Source of the DNA: Aquabacter sp. L1I39
GTDB taxonomy: Bacteria; Pseudomonadota; Alphaproteobacteria; Rhizobiales; Xanthobacteraceae
Reading direction: 5' to 3'
Assembly (NCBI RefSeq): GCF_017742835.1
Contig: NZ_CP072392.1
Span: 4,177,695-4,241,694, forward strand
DNA length: 64,000 bases
The translations under genes and the position numbers were made by a program. The number at the start of each line of letters is the position of its first letter. The first letter of the stretch is position 1. The notes beneath the pieces are model-generated. The model searched no databases, had not been told where the DNA came from, and worked only from the letters and a program-made list of their open reading frames with translations. Below are positions 38,508 through 47,169 of this stretch, in pieces.

Positions 38508-39002
38508 ATGGACGTGCGAGCACCGAGGACGGCCTGCCTGCTGGTGACGCTGGGCGCCACCTTCGCGCTGGCGGCGGCGTGGTATTTCCAATTGGTGGTG
38601 GGACTTGCCCCATGTCCCCTCTGCCTCACGCAGCGCATTCCCTACTATGTGGCGGTGCCGGTGGCCCTGGCGGTGGCGGTGCTGATCTCCCGCGGCTATG
38701 ACCGAGCTCCGCGCTTCGGCCTGGGGCTCCTGGCGCTGCTCATGCTCGGCAATGCCGGCGTCGCCATCTACCATGCCGGTGTGGAATGGCAGTTCTGGCA
38801 GGGGCCGACCACCTGCAGCGGCACCGCGCCCATGGCGGTGGGGGACATCATGTCGGCGCTGAAGACGGCCCATGTGCCGCGCTGTGACGAAGCCGCGTGG
38901 CGGCTGTTCGGCATTTCCATGGCCGGCTGGAACGCTTTGATCGCTCTGTCGCTGGCGGGCATTGCCGCGCTCGGTGCCATTCCGGCGCGCCGCGCCCGCT
39001 GA
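38508..39002 (+). CDS. Disulfide bond formation protein B-like
   Basis: Inner-membrane quinone-linked oxidoreductase of 164 residues with four helices. Cysteines are in APCPLCLTQRIPYY (CxxC after helix 1, periplasmic), in TTCSG and in PRCDE of the second periplasmic loop, the DsbB arrangement. It would reoxidise a DsbA-type protein. The ribosome site before ATG 38508 is weak. The preceding 250 bases are shared with the irr promoter. Confidence 0.9.
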   Translation: MDVRAPRTACLLVTLGATFALAAAWYFQLVVGLAPCPLCLTQRIPYYVAVPVALAVAVLISRGYDRAPRFGLGLLALLMLGNAGVAIYHAGVEWQFWQGPTTCSGTAPMAVGDIMSALKTAHVPRCDEAAWRLFGISMAGWNALIALSLAGIAALGAIPARRAR

Positions 39003-39011
39003 GGGCGGGGC

Positions 39012-39569
39012 CTACGGGTCCAGCTCGGTGTCCCAGTAGAGATAGTCCAGCCAGCTTTGATGGAGATAATTGGGCGGGAAATGCCGGCCGTTCTGGTGCA
39101 GGTCATGGACCGTGGGCTGAAACGGCATCTGCGCCGGCCACATGTCCGCATCCGCCGGCATGGCAGAGCCTTTGCGCAGATTGCAGGGGGAGCAGGCGGC
39201 CACCACGTTTTCCCAGGTGGTCTGTCCCCCGCGTGAGCGCGGGATCACGTGGTCGAAGGTCAGGTCCTCGCGCGAGCCACAATATTGGCAGGTGAAGCGG
39301 TCGCGCAGGAAGACGTTGAAGCGGGTAAAGGCCGGGTTGCGGGCGGGCCGGACAAAGGTCCGCAGCGAGACGACACTGGGCAGGCGGATCTCGAAGCCCG
39401 GACTTCGTACCGCCTTGTCGTAATATTCAACGATGTTCACGCGATCCAGGAACACAGCCTTGATGGCATCCTGCCAGGACCAGACAGACAGGGGGTAGTA
39501 GCTCAGCGGACGATAGTCCGCATTGAGCACCAAGGCAGGCCAGGATCCAGGCGATACGGCAGCGGTCAA
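39012..39569 (-). CDS. HNH endonuclease family protein
   Basis: Protein of 185 residues. The HNH site is complete: FTCQYCGSREDLTFDHVIPR, then GGQTTWENVVAACSPCNLRKG, giving two CxxC zinc knuckles and the central DH and N residues. The N-terminal part (VLNADYRPLSYYPLSVWSW, then AIKAVFLDRVNIV) is typical of a widespread HNH group, presumably DNA nucleases, of unknown role. I chose TTG 39569 with GGGGAG eight bases upstream. It converges with the dsbB-like gene. Confidence 0.88.
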   Translation of the reverse strand: MTAAVSPGSWPALVLNADYRPLSYYPLSVWSWQDAIKAVFLDRVNIVEYYDKAVRSPGFEIRLPSVVSLRTFVRPARNPAFTRFNVFLRDRFTCQYCGSREDLTFDHVIPRSRGGQTTWENVVAACSPCNLRKGSAMPADADMWPAQMPFQPTVHDLHQNGRHFPPNYLHQSWLDYLYWDTELDP

Positions 39570-39647
39570 GGATAGAACTCCCCGCCCCAAATTCGCCGAA
39601 TCGGGACGCCCCCGACCGGCGCGCCGGCATAGTCTACATGGACCGTG

Positions 39648-40313
39648 TCAGTCTTGTGAAGCGCGGGCGGAGCCGAGGTGATCGGCGAGGAACGCGCCGC
39701 CCATGCCGAGCCCATCCTCATCTATGCCGTGGCCGAGGCCGGGACACAGATGCCATTCCACGGGCACGCCCGCAGCGGCCAGCGCATTTGCGGACGCCAT
39801 CATCAAGGGCGCCGGCACCACGTCGTCGTCGGTGCCGTGAATGAGCAGGATCGGCGGCGGCTCGGAAATGAGCTGCGACCCGGCCGCGACGAAGGCGCCG
39901 GAATAGCCGAGCACGGCGGCAAAGCGCTCCTCCCCCGTCAGCGCCACCTGGAGCGCCATCATGCAGCCCTGGCTGAAGCCCATGAGCGCCACCCGCGAGG
40001 CGGGCAATCCCAAGCGCCGCCGCTCGGCCGCGATGAAGCCGGCAAGGCCGGGCGCCGCCGCCCGGGCGCCCAGGGCCAGTTCACGCGGATCGAGATCCGT
40101 GAGGGCGAACCATTGCCGCCCGATGGGCGCCTGGCCGCAGGGCTCGGGGGCGTGGGGAGAGACGAAGGCCGCTCCCGGCAGCAGGTCTCCCCAGGCGGCT
40201 CCCAGATCAATCAAGTCCCGGCCGTCGGCCCCATAGCCGTGCAGCAGGACCACCAAGGCGTCGGGCGCGCCGCCGGAACGGGGCGGAAGGCGGGGGCCAT
40301 CGATCAGCGGCAT
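39648..40313 (-). CDS. Phospholipase/carboxylesterase family hydrolase
   Basis: Protein of 221 residues of the alpha/beta hydrolase esterase family (YpfH / carboxylesterase type). Motifs are VVLLHGYGADGRDLIDLG, nucleophile GFSQGCMMALQ, Asp in LLIHGTDDDVVP and His in CPGLGHGIDEDG. It likely hydrolyses short esters or lysophospholipids. It starts nine bases after the DNA glycosylase stop, so the two form an operon. Confidence 0.92.
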   Translation of the reverse strand: MPLIDGPRLPPRSGGAPDALVVLLHGYGADGRDLIDLGAAWGDLLPGAAFVSPHAPEPCGQAPIGRQWFALTDLDPRELALGARAAAPGLAGFIAAERRRLGLPASRVALMGFSQGCMMALQVALTGEERFAAVLGYSGAFVAAGSQLISEPPPILLIHGTDDDVVPAPLMMASANALAAAGVPVEWHLCPGLGHGIDEDGLGMGGAFLADHLGSARASQD

Positions 40314-40322
40314 GAAGAACCT

Positions 40323-40985
40323 TCAGGCGGGAGCGCCCAGGCGGGCGCGGCGGGCGCCATAATAGGCCCACAGGAGGTGCGCCGCCACGCCCCGGAAGGG
40401 GCGCCAGTCTTCCGCAATGGCCTGGAGGCCCATCGCCGAGGCCCGGCCGGGCAGGCCGAAAGCATCTCCCGCCGCCACCTGGAGCGCGAGGTCGCCATGG
40501 GGGAAGGCATCGCCTCGCCCGAGGCAGAACAAGAGATAGATGTCCGCCGTCCAGGTGCCGATCCCCGGCAGCCGGGTGAGATAGTCCGCCGCCGCGTCCG
40601 CCTCCATCCCTTCCACATGCCCCAGGTCCACCGTACCGGAGACCAAAGCGGCGGCGATGCCTTTCAGCGTGCGGATCTTGGGCGCGGAAAGGCCGGCCGA
40701 CCGCAGGTGCGCCGCATCGGCGGCGAGCAGGGCGTGCGGCCCCGGCGGTCCGTCAAAGGCGTCTTCCAGCTTCTTCTGGATGGAGCGGGCCGCAGCCACA
40801 GACAATTGCTGGGCCACCACCACGGCGGTGAGCCCCTCAAAGCCCGGTGCGCGGCGGCGCAGGGCGGGTCGGCCGGTGACATCGGCCAATGGCTTCAGGC
40901 GCGGGTCGAGGGTCAGCAGGGCGTCGAAGGCCGCATCGAAGGTCGCCTGGTCCTGGAGCAGCGGCTCCGTGTGCGCCGTCATCAT
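40323..40985 (-). CDS. DNA-3-methyladenine glycosylase (AlkA-like)
   Basis: HhH-GPD base-excision repair enzyme of 220 residues that removes alkylated bases. The helix-hairpin-helix is LPGIGTWTADIYLLFCLG, and the catalytic aspartate is in AFPHGDLALQ. QQLSVAAARSIQKKLE is another family segment. It lacks the N-terminal methyltransferase domain of Ada-AlkA fusions. It is followed by the esterase gene in the same direction. Confidence 0.92.
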   Translation of the reverse strand: MMTAHTEPLLQDQATFDAAFDALLTLDPRLKPLADVTGRPALRRRAPGFEGLTAVVVAQQLSVAAARSIQKKLEDAFDGPPGPHALLAADAAHLRSAGLSAPKIRTLKGIAAALVSGTVDLGHVEGMEADAAADYLTRLPGIGTWTADIYLLFCLGRGDAFPHGDLALQVAAGDAFGLPGRASAMGLQAIAEDWRPFRGVAAHLLWAYYGARRARLGAPA

Positions 40986-41059
40986 CGCGTCCCCTTCTCA
41001 CCGTCCGGCGGGCTTCCATTCGAGAAAGGTGCTGCCATTGTTCGGCGAGCCCCAATGGG

Positions 41060-41515
41060 TTAGCGCAGGCGCTCCAGCAGGGCCAGCAATTGCACCCGCT
41101 CGGCGGGCGCGAGGGGGGAGAGCGTCTCCTCCGTGATGGCCAGCGCGTTGGGGGTCGCCCGCGCCACCACTTCTGCCCCCGCGGGCGTCAGAGCCGCCAC
41201 CAGGCGCCGGCCGTCCTCCGGATCGGGCCGCGTTTCCACCAGCCCGCGCTTCACCAGACGATCCACCACGCCCTTGATGGTGGCGGCGTCCATGGCGGTG
41301 AGGCGGCCCAGCAGGTTCTGGGAACTGGGTCCCTTCTCCTGGAGCTTGGCCAGCGCCGCCCATTGGGTGGGGGTGAGGTCCTCGCCGATGCGGCTGCCGA
41401 AAATGGTGGTGTGCCGCTGGGAGACCTGGCGGAGAAGGAAGCCCACCTGGGCATCGAGATGATAGGAGGGCGCGCCTGTGCGTTTACGCCCGGTGGCCTT
41501 TGGCTTGATGCTCAC
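41060..41515 (-). CDS. MarR family regulator, probable NicR/BpsR-like repressor
   Basis: Protein of 151 residues. The winged helix is visible: TPTQWAALAKLQEKGPSSQN, recognition helix region MDAATIKGVVDRLVKRGLVE and the wing RPDPEDGRRLVAALTPAG. GTG 41515 is chosen with GAGG seven bases upstream. It lies at the 3' end of the nicotinate region in the same direction. The known regulators of nicotinate genes, NicR in Pseudomonas and BpsR in Bordetella, are MarR proteins that respond to 6-hydroxynicotinate, so this is the likely local repressor. The link to the shared 16-bp sites is inferred from position, not shown by the sequence. Confidence 0.85.
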   Translation of the reverse strand: MSIKPKATGRKRTGAPSYHLDAQVGFLLRQVSQRHTTIFGSRIGEDLTPTQWAALAKLQEKGPSSQNLLGRLTAMDAATIKGVVDRLVKRGLVETRPDPEDGRRLVAALTPAGAEVVARATPNALAITEETLSPLAPAERVQLLALLERLR

Positions 41516-41713
41516 TCCCCGGCCTCTTTCTCGACACGCTGGCCACGCAGCGCTGTGTCTGCACGCCGAACGGCAGTCCCCCTGAACGTCTGCGCACCGG
41601 GCGGACCGGGCCGTTCTGCGACCCCGGTGCACCCCGCGCCCCTCTGCCCACGCGCCCCTCAGCCGACGCGAACGTCGCAGGAGGGGCAAAGTCCGGCGGG
41701 GCGGCAGGCGCCC

Positions 41714-42418
41714 TCACACCGCAAGATAGGCGTCGCGGATTTCCGGATTGGCCTCCAGGTCCGCCATGGTTCCGGAAAAGCGCATCCGGCCCTTTTCGAT
41801 GATGTAGGCGCGATCCGAAATCAGCTTCGCAAAATGAAGGTTTTGCTCGGAAATCACAACGCTGATGCCGTCGCGCTTCATGGTCAGGATGGCGTCCGCC
41901 ATCTGCTCCACGATCTTAGGGGCAAGTCCCTCCGACGGCTCGTCCAGCAGCACGAGGGACGGATTGCCCATGAGCGTGCGGCCGATGGTGAGCATCTGCT
42001 GCTCGCCCCCGCTCATATGGCCGCCGGGCCGGCGGCGCATTTCGCCGAGATTGGGGAACAGCTTGTAGATGCGCTCGGGCGTCCAGGCGGCAACCCCTGA
42101 GCGGGGCGGCTGGCGGCCCACTTCGAAATTCTCCTCCACCGTCAGCTCGGTGAAGATGCGCCGGTCCTCGGGAACATAGCCCAGCCCCCGGCGGGCGATC
42201 TCATAGGTGGGCAAGCGGGAGATGTCGGCGCCGTCGAAGCGGATCTGGCCCGAGCGGTCGGCGACCAGCCCCACCACCGAGCGGAACGTGGTGCTCTTTC
42301 CCGCGCCGTTGCGGCCGAGCAGCGCCACCACTTCGCCCGCGCCCACCTCGAAGCTCACGTCGAACAGGATATGGGCCGGGCCGTAATGGCTGTTGAGGCC
42401 GGTGACTTCGAGCTTCAT
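41714..42418 (-). CDS. livF: ABC transporter ATP-binding protein, LivF type
   Basis: Protein of 234 residues. Walker A is LLGRNGAGKST, the Q-loop segment is GLGYVPEDRRIFTELTVEEN, the signature is MSGGEQQMLTIGR, Walker B is LVLLDEPSEGLAP. It belongs to the branched-chain / HAAT class. The start overlaps the livG stop (ATGA). It is the last gene of the transporter, which follows the catabolic genes and is probably for nicotinate or a related ring acid; this substrate is inferred from context. Confidence 0.93.
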   Translation of the reverse strand: MKLEVTGLNSHYGPAHILFDVSFEVGAGEVVALLGRNGAGKSTTFRSVVGLVADRSGQIRFDGADISRLPTYEIARRGLGYVPEDRRIFTELTVEENFEVGRQPPRSGVAAWTPERIYKLFPNLGEMRRRPGGHMSGGEQQMLTIGRTLMGNPSLVLLDEPSEGLAPKIVEQMADAILTMKRDGISVVISEQNLHFAKLISDRAYIIEKGRMRFSGTMADLEANPEIRDAYLAV

Positions 42419-43197
42419 GCGGCGCTCCCCTCGCGGTGGCGGGCGTCATAGAGCAGGCCCTCGCCCAGATAGATGGCGCGCACCTGAGGGTCCTGGCGCA
42501 CCTGTGCGGGGGGTCCGGCGGCGATCAATTCGCCCCGGTTCAGCACCATCACCCGGTCCGCATGCTCGAACACCACGTCCATGTCGTGTTCGGTGAAGAG
42601 GACGCCAATGGATTTCTCCCGCGCGATGGCGGCGGTCAGGCGCATGAGGTCCACACGCTCCTTGGGCGCCATGCCGGCGGTGGGCTCGTCCATGAGCAGG
42701 AGGCCAGGATCGTTGGAGAGGGCCACCGCCAGCTCCAGGCGCTTCAGGTCGCCATAGGCCAGTTCCCCGCAGGGCCGGTCCGCCTGGGCCTCCATGCCCA
42801 CCATGGCGAGCAGCCGGTCGGCCTCGGCCCGATGGGCGGCGCCGGCATAGCCGAGCGGCGACCAGGCCCGCTTATGGAAGGACAACAGCGCCACCTGCAC
42901 GTTTTCCCGCACTGTCATGGAGGGGAAGGTGGCGGTGATCTGGAAGGTGCGCCCCACCCCCCGCCGCCACACCGCGCGGGGCGGCAGGCCGACAATGTTC
43001 TCGCCCTTCAGCCGGATGGCGCCCCCATTGGGGCGGATCTGGCCGTTGAGCATGTTGAAGCAGGTGCTCTTGCCGGCGCCGTTGGGGCCGATGAGGGCGA
43101 GGATCTCCCCTGCCTCAAGCCCGAACGAGACGCCCCGCACCGCATGCACCCCGCCATAGGACTTGGCGAGCTTTTCCACTTCCAGCAGACGGGTCAT
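42415..43197 (-). CDS. livG: ABC transporter ATP-binding protein, LivG type
   Basis: Protein of 260 residues. Walker A is IGPNGAGKSTCFNML, the signature region is LAYGDLKRLELAVAL, Walker B is LLLMDEPTAGMAP, and the H-loop is LFTEHDMDVVFEHADR. The ABC signature reads LAYGD-x rather than LSGGQ, as in many LivG proteins. It overlaps the permease stop and the livF start by four bases each. Confidence 0.93.
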   Translation of the reverse strand: MTRLLEVEKLAKSYGGVHAVRGVSFGLEAGEILALIGPNGAGKSTCFNMLNGQIRPNGGAIRLKGENIVGLPPRAVWRRGVGRTFQITATFPSMTVRENVQVALLSFHKRAWSPLGYAGAAHRAEADRLLAMVGMEAQADRPCGELAYGDLKRLELAVALSNDPGLLLMDEPTAGMAPKERVDLMRLTAAIAREKSIGVLFTEHDMDVVFEHADRVMVLNRGELIAAGPPAQVRQDPQVRAIYLGEGLLYDARHREGSAA

Positions 43198-45098
43198 CGG
43201 GCCGCCTCCGCCTTCTGGGCGCCGAGAGGCGCGGTTTCCGTGCCGGTGCCATCCGGCGCCTTGGGCCGCCCGCGATGGCGCAGGTCTTCCAGGAAGCCCA
43301 CAATGCCTTTGGGGAAGGCGACCACCAGGAGCACGATCACGGAGCCCAGCACCAGCTTGGACAATTCCGTCTTGCTGATGAGCCAGATGGACAGCGCCTT
43401 GTAGACGATGGCGCCCACCACGCCGCCGGACACCGTCTCGATGCCGCCCAAGAGCACCATGACAAGGCCGTCCACCGAGATGGGAATGGCCAGATTGTCG
43501 GGGAAGACGGAGCCCTTCAGGAAGGCGAACAGGGCGCCGGCAATGCCTGCGAAGGTGCCAGCCACGATGAAGGCCACCCATTGCGTGCCGTTGCGGTCGA
43601 GCCCCACCGCCTCGGACCGCAGGGCATTGTCGCGGGCGGCGCGCAACGAGAAGCCGAAGGGCGAGAAGACCAGGAGGCGCAGCACGCCCACCCCCAAGCA
43701 CACCACCGCCAGCACCATCCAGAAGAAGGGGGCGGGGCGGGACGCCCAGCCGGCGGGCCAGATGCCGAGCATGCCGTTGTCGCCGCCGGTCACTTCCACC
43801 CACTGGAACGCCACCGACCAGGTGATTTGGGCGAAGGCGAGCGTCAGCATAGCGAAATAGACGCCCGACAGGCGCACGCAGAACCAGCCGAACAGCACCG
43901 CCCCCACAAGCCCCAGGAACGGGCCGACCAGGAGGGCCACCTCCATGGGCGCGCCCGTGAGCTTGACCATGAAAGCGGCGCCATAGGCGCCGAGGCCGAA
44001 ATAGGCCGCATGGCCGAAGGAGGCGAGGCCGCCCACCGTCATCAGGAAGTGGAGGCTGGCGGCGAAGAGCACGAAGATGAGGATCTCCGAGCCTACGGTC
44101 AGCGCGTAATTGCCGAGGAAGAAGGGCAGGCTTGCCGCCACCAGTACCGCCGCGCCCACCGCCAGGCGCTCGGCTTGCGAAAATGGGCGCCAGGGTCGAA
44201 CGGACAGGCCGATGGCCGAGCGCTGCGGGCCTTCCGCCTTGCCGAACAGGCCATAGGGCCGGATCACCAGCACCACCGCCATCACCAGGAAGACCAGCAC
44301 CAGCGAGATCTTCGGGAAAATGAGGATGCCGAAGGCGTTCAGCTCGGAGACCAGCACCGCCGCGATGAAGGCGCCGGTGACCGAGCCGAGGCCGCCGATC
44401 ACCACCACCACGAATACGTCCACGATGATGCGCAGGTCCATGGAATGGCTGACCGCATCGCGCGGGATCTGAAGCGCGCCGCCCAGCGCCGCCAGGAACA
44501 CGCCAAGCGCGAAGACGCTGGTGAACAGCCATTTCTGATTGACGCCCAGCGCCGCCACCATGTCGCGGTCCTGGGTGGCGGCCCGCACCAGCACGCCCCA
44601 GCGGGTGCGGTGGAAGACGATCCACAACAGGCCAAGAACGGCGGGGCCGAGGCCGATGAGCAGGAGGTCATAGGCCGGCACCATCTGGCCCATGATGTCC
44701 ACGGCGCCACGGAAGCCGGGGGCGCGGCGGCCCATGAGGTCCTCGGGACCCCAGATCAGGATCACGATATCCTGCACCATCAGCGTCACGCCGAAGGTGG
44801 CGAGCAATTGGAACAGTTCCGGCGCCCGATAGATGCGGCGCAGGAGCACGATTTCCAGCAGGGCGCCCAGGACCGCAATCACGAAGGCTGCGATCACGAT
44901 GCCGCCCCAGAAGCCCCATGTTCCGGCCAGTTGTTCGGTGAGCGTATAGGCGAGATACGCCCCCAGCATGTAGAAGGCGCCGTGGGCGAAATTCACGATC
45001 CGCGTCACGCCGAAGATGATCGACAGGCCGGAGGCGACCAGGAACAGCGAGGCTGCGCTGGCAAGACCTGTCAGGGCCTGGACGACGATGAAATCCAC
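43194..45098 (-). CDS. Fused branched-chain-type ABC permease (LivH-LivM)
   Basis: Protein of 634 residues. The N-terminal half is LivH-like (SGLSIIFGVTRIVNFAHGAF near 25, LRRIYRAPELFQLLATFGVT near 80, about eight helices to 290). A linker around residues 300-330 leads into a LivM-like half (FLMTVGGLASFGHAAYFGLG, SVFPDNLAIPISVDGL). Two permeases are normally separate genes; here there is no stop or internal start signal between them. GTG 45098 is chosen, with AAAGG upstream. It translocates the substrate delivered by the LivK protein. Confidence 0.9.
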   Translation of the reverse strand: MDFIVVQALTGLASAASLFLVASGLSIIFGVTRIVNFAHGAFYMLGAYLAYTLTEQLAGTWGFWGGIVIAAFVIAVLGALLEIVLLRRIYRAPELFQLLATFGVTLMVQDIVILIWGPEDLMGRRAPGFRGAVDIMGQMVPAYDLLLIGLGPAVLGLLWIVFHRTRWGVLVRAATQDRDMVAALGVNQKWLFTSVFALGVFLAALGGALQIPRDAVSHSMDLRIIVDVFVVVVIGGLGSVTGAFIAAVLVSELNAFGILIFPKISLVLVFLVMAVVLVIRPYGLFGKAEGPQRSAIGLSVRPWRPFSQAERLAVGAAVLVAASLPFFLGNYALTVGSEILIFVLFAASLHFLMTVGGLASFGHAAYFGLGAYGAAFMVKLTGAPMEVALLVGPFLGLVGAVLFGWFCVRLSGVYFAMLTLAFAQITWSVAFQWVEVTGGDNGMLGIWPAGWASRPAPFFWMVLAVVCLGVGVLRLLVFSPFGFSLRAARDNALRSEAVGLDRNGTQWVAFIVAGTFAGIAGALFAFLKGSVFPDNLAIPISVDGLVMVLLGGIETVSGGVVGAIVYKALSIWLISKTELSKLVLGSVIVLLVVAFPKGIVGFLEDLRHRGRPKAPDGTGTETAPLGAQKAEAAR

Positions 45099-45255
45099 GG
45101 CATGGCCTTTCGTTGTGACGATCGGTTCGGGTCGATGGTCCGTCCGGCAAGGGCCGGCGCGCGGGCGCCAAAAGCGGCGGCGGTCAGTGGCGGGGTCTCC
45201 CGCCTTGGAGGCCGCCAGCCACGCCGGCGTGCCAGGGCATTCGTGCAAGGGCTTT

Positions 45256-45280
45256 CGTGCCCGGGTTTGCCCCGGGCACG
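45256..45280. terminator. Hairpin between livK and the fused permease gene
   Basis: A perfect 10-bp GC-rich stem (45256-45265 with 45271-45280) with a five-base loop, inside the 226-base gap. It lacks a following T-run, so it more likely attenuates or protects the livK message, giving higher binding-protein levels than permease, than terminates fully. Confidence 0.6.
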
Positions 45281-45324
45281 GGCATCGGTGCGTCAGACCG
45301 GGCTGGCTGGCCCGGAATGCCCCG

Positions 45325-46521
45325 TCAGTTCTGCGGGCGCAGCTTCTTCACTTCGTCGTCGGAGGGCAAATAGGCGGCACCGTCGCGATAGACGGAATTG
45401 ACCATCACGCCCTTGCCGTCCTTCACCGCCGTCTTGCCCACGAAGGCGCCGAGCGTCGACTGGTGGTCGATGCCGCGGAAGACGATGGGGCCGAAGGGGG
45501 TGTCCAGCGACAGGCCCTCGGCGGCGGCAATCATCTTGTCGGTGTCGGTGGAGCCGGCCTTGGTGATGATGGCGGCGGCCGCCTTCATGGTCAGGTAGCC
45601 GACGATGGAGCCGAGCCGGGGATAGTCGTTGAACTTGGCCTGATAGGCCTTCAGGAAGGCGTCATGGGCCGGGGTCTTCAGGTCGTACCAAGGATAGCCG
45701 GTGACGATCCAGCCTTCGGGAGTCTCCTCCTTCAGCGGGTCCAGATATTCCGGCTCGCCGGTGAGCAGGCTGACCACCGTGCGGTCCTTGAACAGGCCGC
45801 GCGTATTGCCCTCGCGCACCAGCTTCACGAGGTCGGGGCCGAAGGTGACGTTGAAGATGGCATCGGGCTTGGCCGCCGCCACCGCCTGCACCACCGCGCC
45901 GGCGTCGATCTTGCCCTGCGGGGGCCACTGCTCGCTCACCCACTCGATGTCCGGGCGCTTGGCGGAGAGCAACTGCTTGAACACCGCCACGGCCGACTGG
46001 CCATACTCATAATTGGGCGCGATGGTGGCCCAGCGCTTGGCGGGCAGCTTGGCCGCCTCTTCCGCCAGCATGGCCGCCTGCATGTAGTTGGAGGGCCGCA
46101 GGCGGAAGGTGTATTTGTTGCCCTTCGCCCAGGTCATGGCGTCGGTGAGCGGCTCGGCCGCCAGGAACAGGATCTTCTTCTGGGCCGCATAGTCGGCTAC
46201 GGCCAGGCCGATATGGGAGAAGAAGGTGCCGGTGAGCATCACCACATTGTCGCTGGAGACCAGCTCGTTCGCTGCGGTGACCGCATCGGCAGGCTTGCCG
46301 CCATCATCCTTCGAGATGACCGTGAACTTCTTGCCCAGCACGCCGCCGGAGGCATTGATTTCCTCCACCGCCAGCTGCCAGCCCTTGCGATAGGGCTCGG
46401 TGAAGGCGGGCAGGCCGGAATAGGAGTTGATCTCCCCGACCTTGATCTCCTGCGCCGCCGCCCGGCCGAGGCCGGCCGCAAGCGCAAGGGCCGCCAGTGC
46501 TACTGAAATCGACTTCTTCAT
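45325..46521 (-). CDS. ABC transporter substrate-binding protein, LivK type
   Basis: Periplasmic receptor of 398 residues with a signal peptide (KKSISVALAALALAAGLGRAAAQ). The mature part has the Peripla_BP_6 pattern: IKVGEINSYSGLPAFTEPYR, the segment GWQLAVEEINASGGVLGKK, and the LSLDTPFGPIVFRGIDHQST segment near the end. It is distinct from strict leucine-binding proteins; related receptors in this family bind aromatic and other organic acids. Given its place after two DUF1185 genes and hnr, nicotinate or 6-hydroxynicotinate is a plausible ligand. Confidence 0.9.
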   Translation of the reverse strand: MKKSISVALAALALAAGLGRAAAQEIKVGEINSYSGLPAFTEPYRKGWQLAVEEINASGGVLGKKFTVISKDDGGKPADAVTAANELVSSDNVVMLTGTFFSHIGLAVADYAAQKKILFLAAEPLTDAMTWAKGNKYTFRLRPSNYMQAAMLAEEAAKLPAKRWATIAPNYEYGQSAVAVFKQLLSAKRPDIEWVSEQWPPQGKIDAGAVVQAVAAAKPDAIFNVTFGPDLVKLVREGNTRGLFKDRTVVSLLTGEPEYLDPLKEETPEGWIVTGYPWYDLKTPAHDAFLKAYQAKFNDYPRLGSIVGYLTMKAAAAIITKAGSTDTDKMIAAAEGLSLDTPFGPIVFRGIDHQSTLGAFVGKTAVKDGKGVMVNSVYRDGAAYLPSDDEVKKLRPQN

Positions 46522-46584
46522 GCGATCGTCCCCTCTGGTTATTCGACGTACCGCCGCTACCTTGGCGCCGAACCCGGCACCACT

Positions 46585-47169
46585 TTAACGCAACCCGTCC
46601 TCTCCTTTGATGTCTTCCGCCTTCAATCCCCCAATCCGGGGGAAGGGGCGGCCGGACGTGGTCACGGCGACCGCCACCACGATCTCGTTGGCGCGCGGCG
46701 CATCGGGCACGGTGACCTGCATGCCGTCGAAATGGCTGCGCACATAGGCTGCGTCCTTGTGGCCGAGCGGGATGTCCAGCTCGGCACCGAGCCCGCCCCG
46801 GCGCTTGGAGGAGGGGATCAAAGCCGCCCCCTTGCCCAGCACCTGACGCACCGGCGTGCCCATCTTGGGATGGAGCAGCGCGGCGGCATGCTCCAGTTCG
46901 CCATTCTCGCCCACCAGGGCCGCCTTGCCGTAGGATTGGGCGTCGGGGCCGGAAATGCCCAGCGCCGCCACGGCTTTTTCAGCCAGCAGCCCGCCCAGTT
47001 CCTCGCCGATCGCGATGAGGGGGGAGAGGTCTTCCTCATAGCGGCCGGCAAAGGGGTTCTCGATCACCGCCACCGCCGCCGCCCGCTTGGCGGGCTGGGG
47101 CACGGGGCGGCCCATCTCGGTGAGGGTCTCTTCCACCACCACCAGGATCTTGCGGATCTTCGCGCTCAT
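46585..47169 (-). CDS. DUF1185 (amino acid synthesis family) protein, copy 2
   Basis: Protein of 194 residues of the PF06684 family. Hallmarks are IRKILVVVEETLTEMG, VIENPFAGRYEEDLSPLIAIG, SYGKAALVGENGELEHAAAL, and the tail VVAVAVTTSGRPFPRIGG ending KGEDGLR. It is clearly a paralogue of the next gene. The name 'amino acid synthesis' is a historical guess; no activity is established. Its ATG overlaps the stop of copy 1 (ATGA), so the two are probably made together, perhaps as a hetero-oligomer. A metabolic step in nicotinate breakdown is possible. Confidence 0.85.
   Translation of the reverse strand: MSAKIRKILVVVEETLTEMGRPVPQPAKRAAAVAVIENPFAGRYEEDLSPLIAIGEELGGLLAEKAVAALGISGPDAQSYGKAALVGENGELEHAAALLHPKMGTPVRQVLGKGAALIPSSKRRGGLGAELDIPLGHKDAAYVRSHFDGMQVTVPDAPRANEIVVAVAVTTSGRPFPRIGGLKAEDIKGEDGLR

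Noticed and set aside
42415..44625. A single very long open frame continuing from livG into the permease region
   Set aside because: The upstream part is an out-of-frame reading of the real permease gene; livG starts at ATG 43197 with a four-base overlap.
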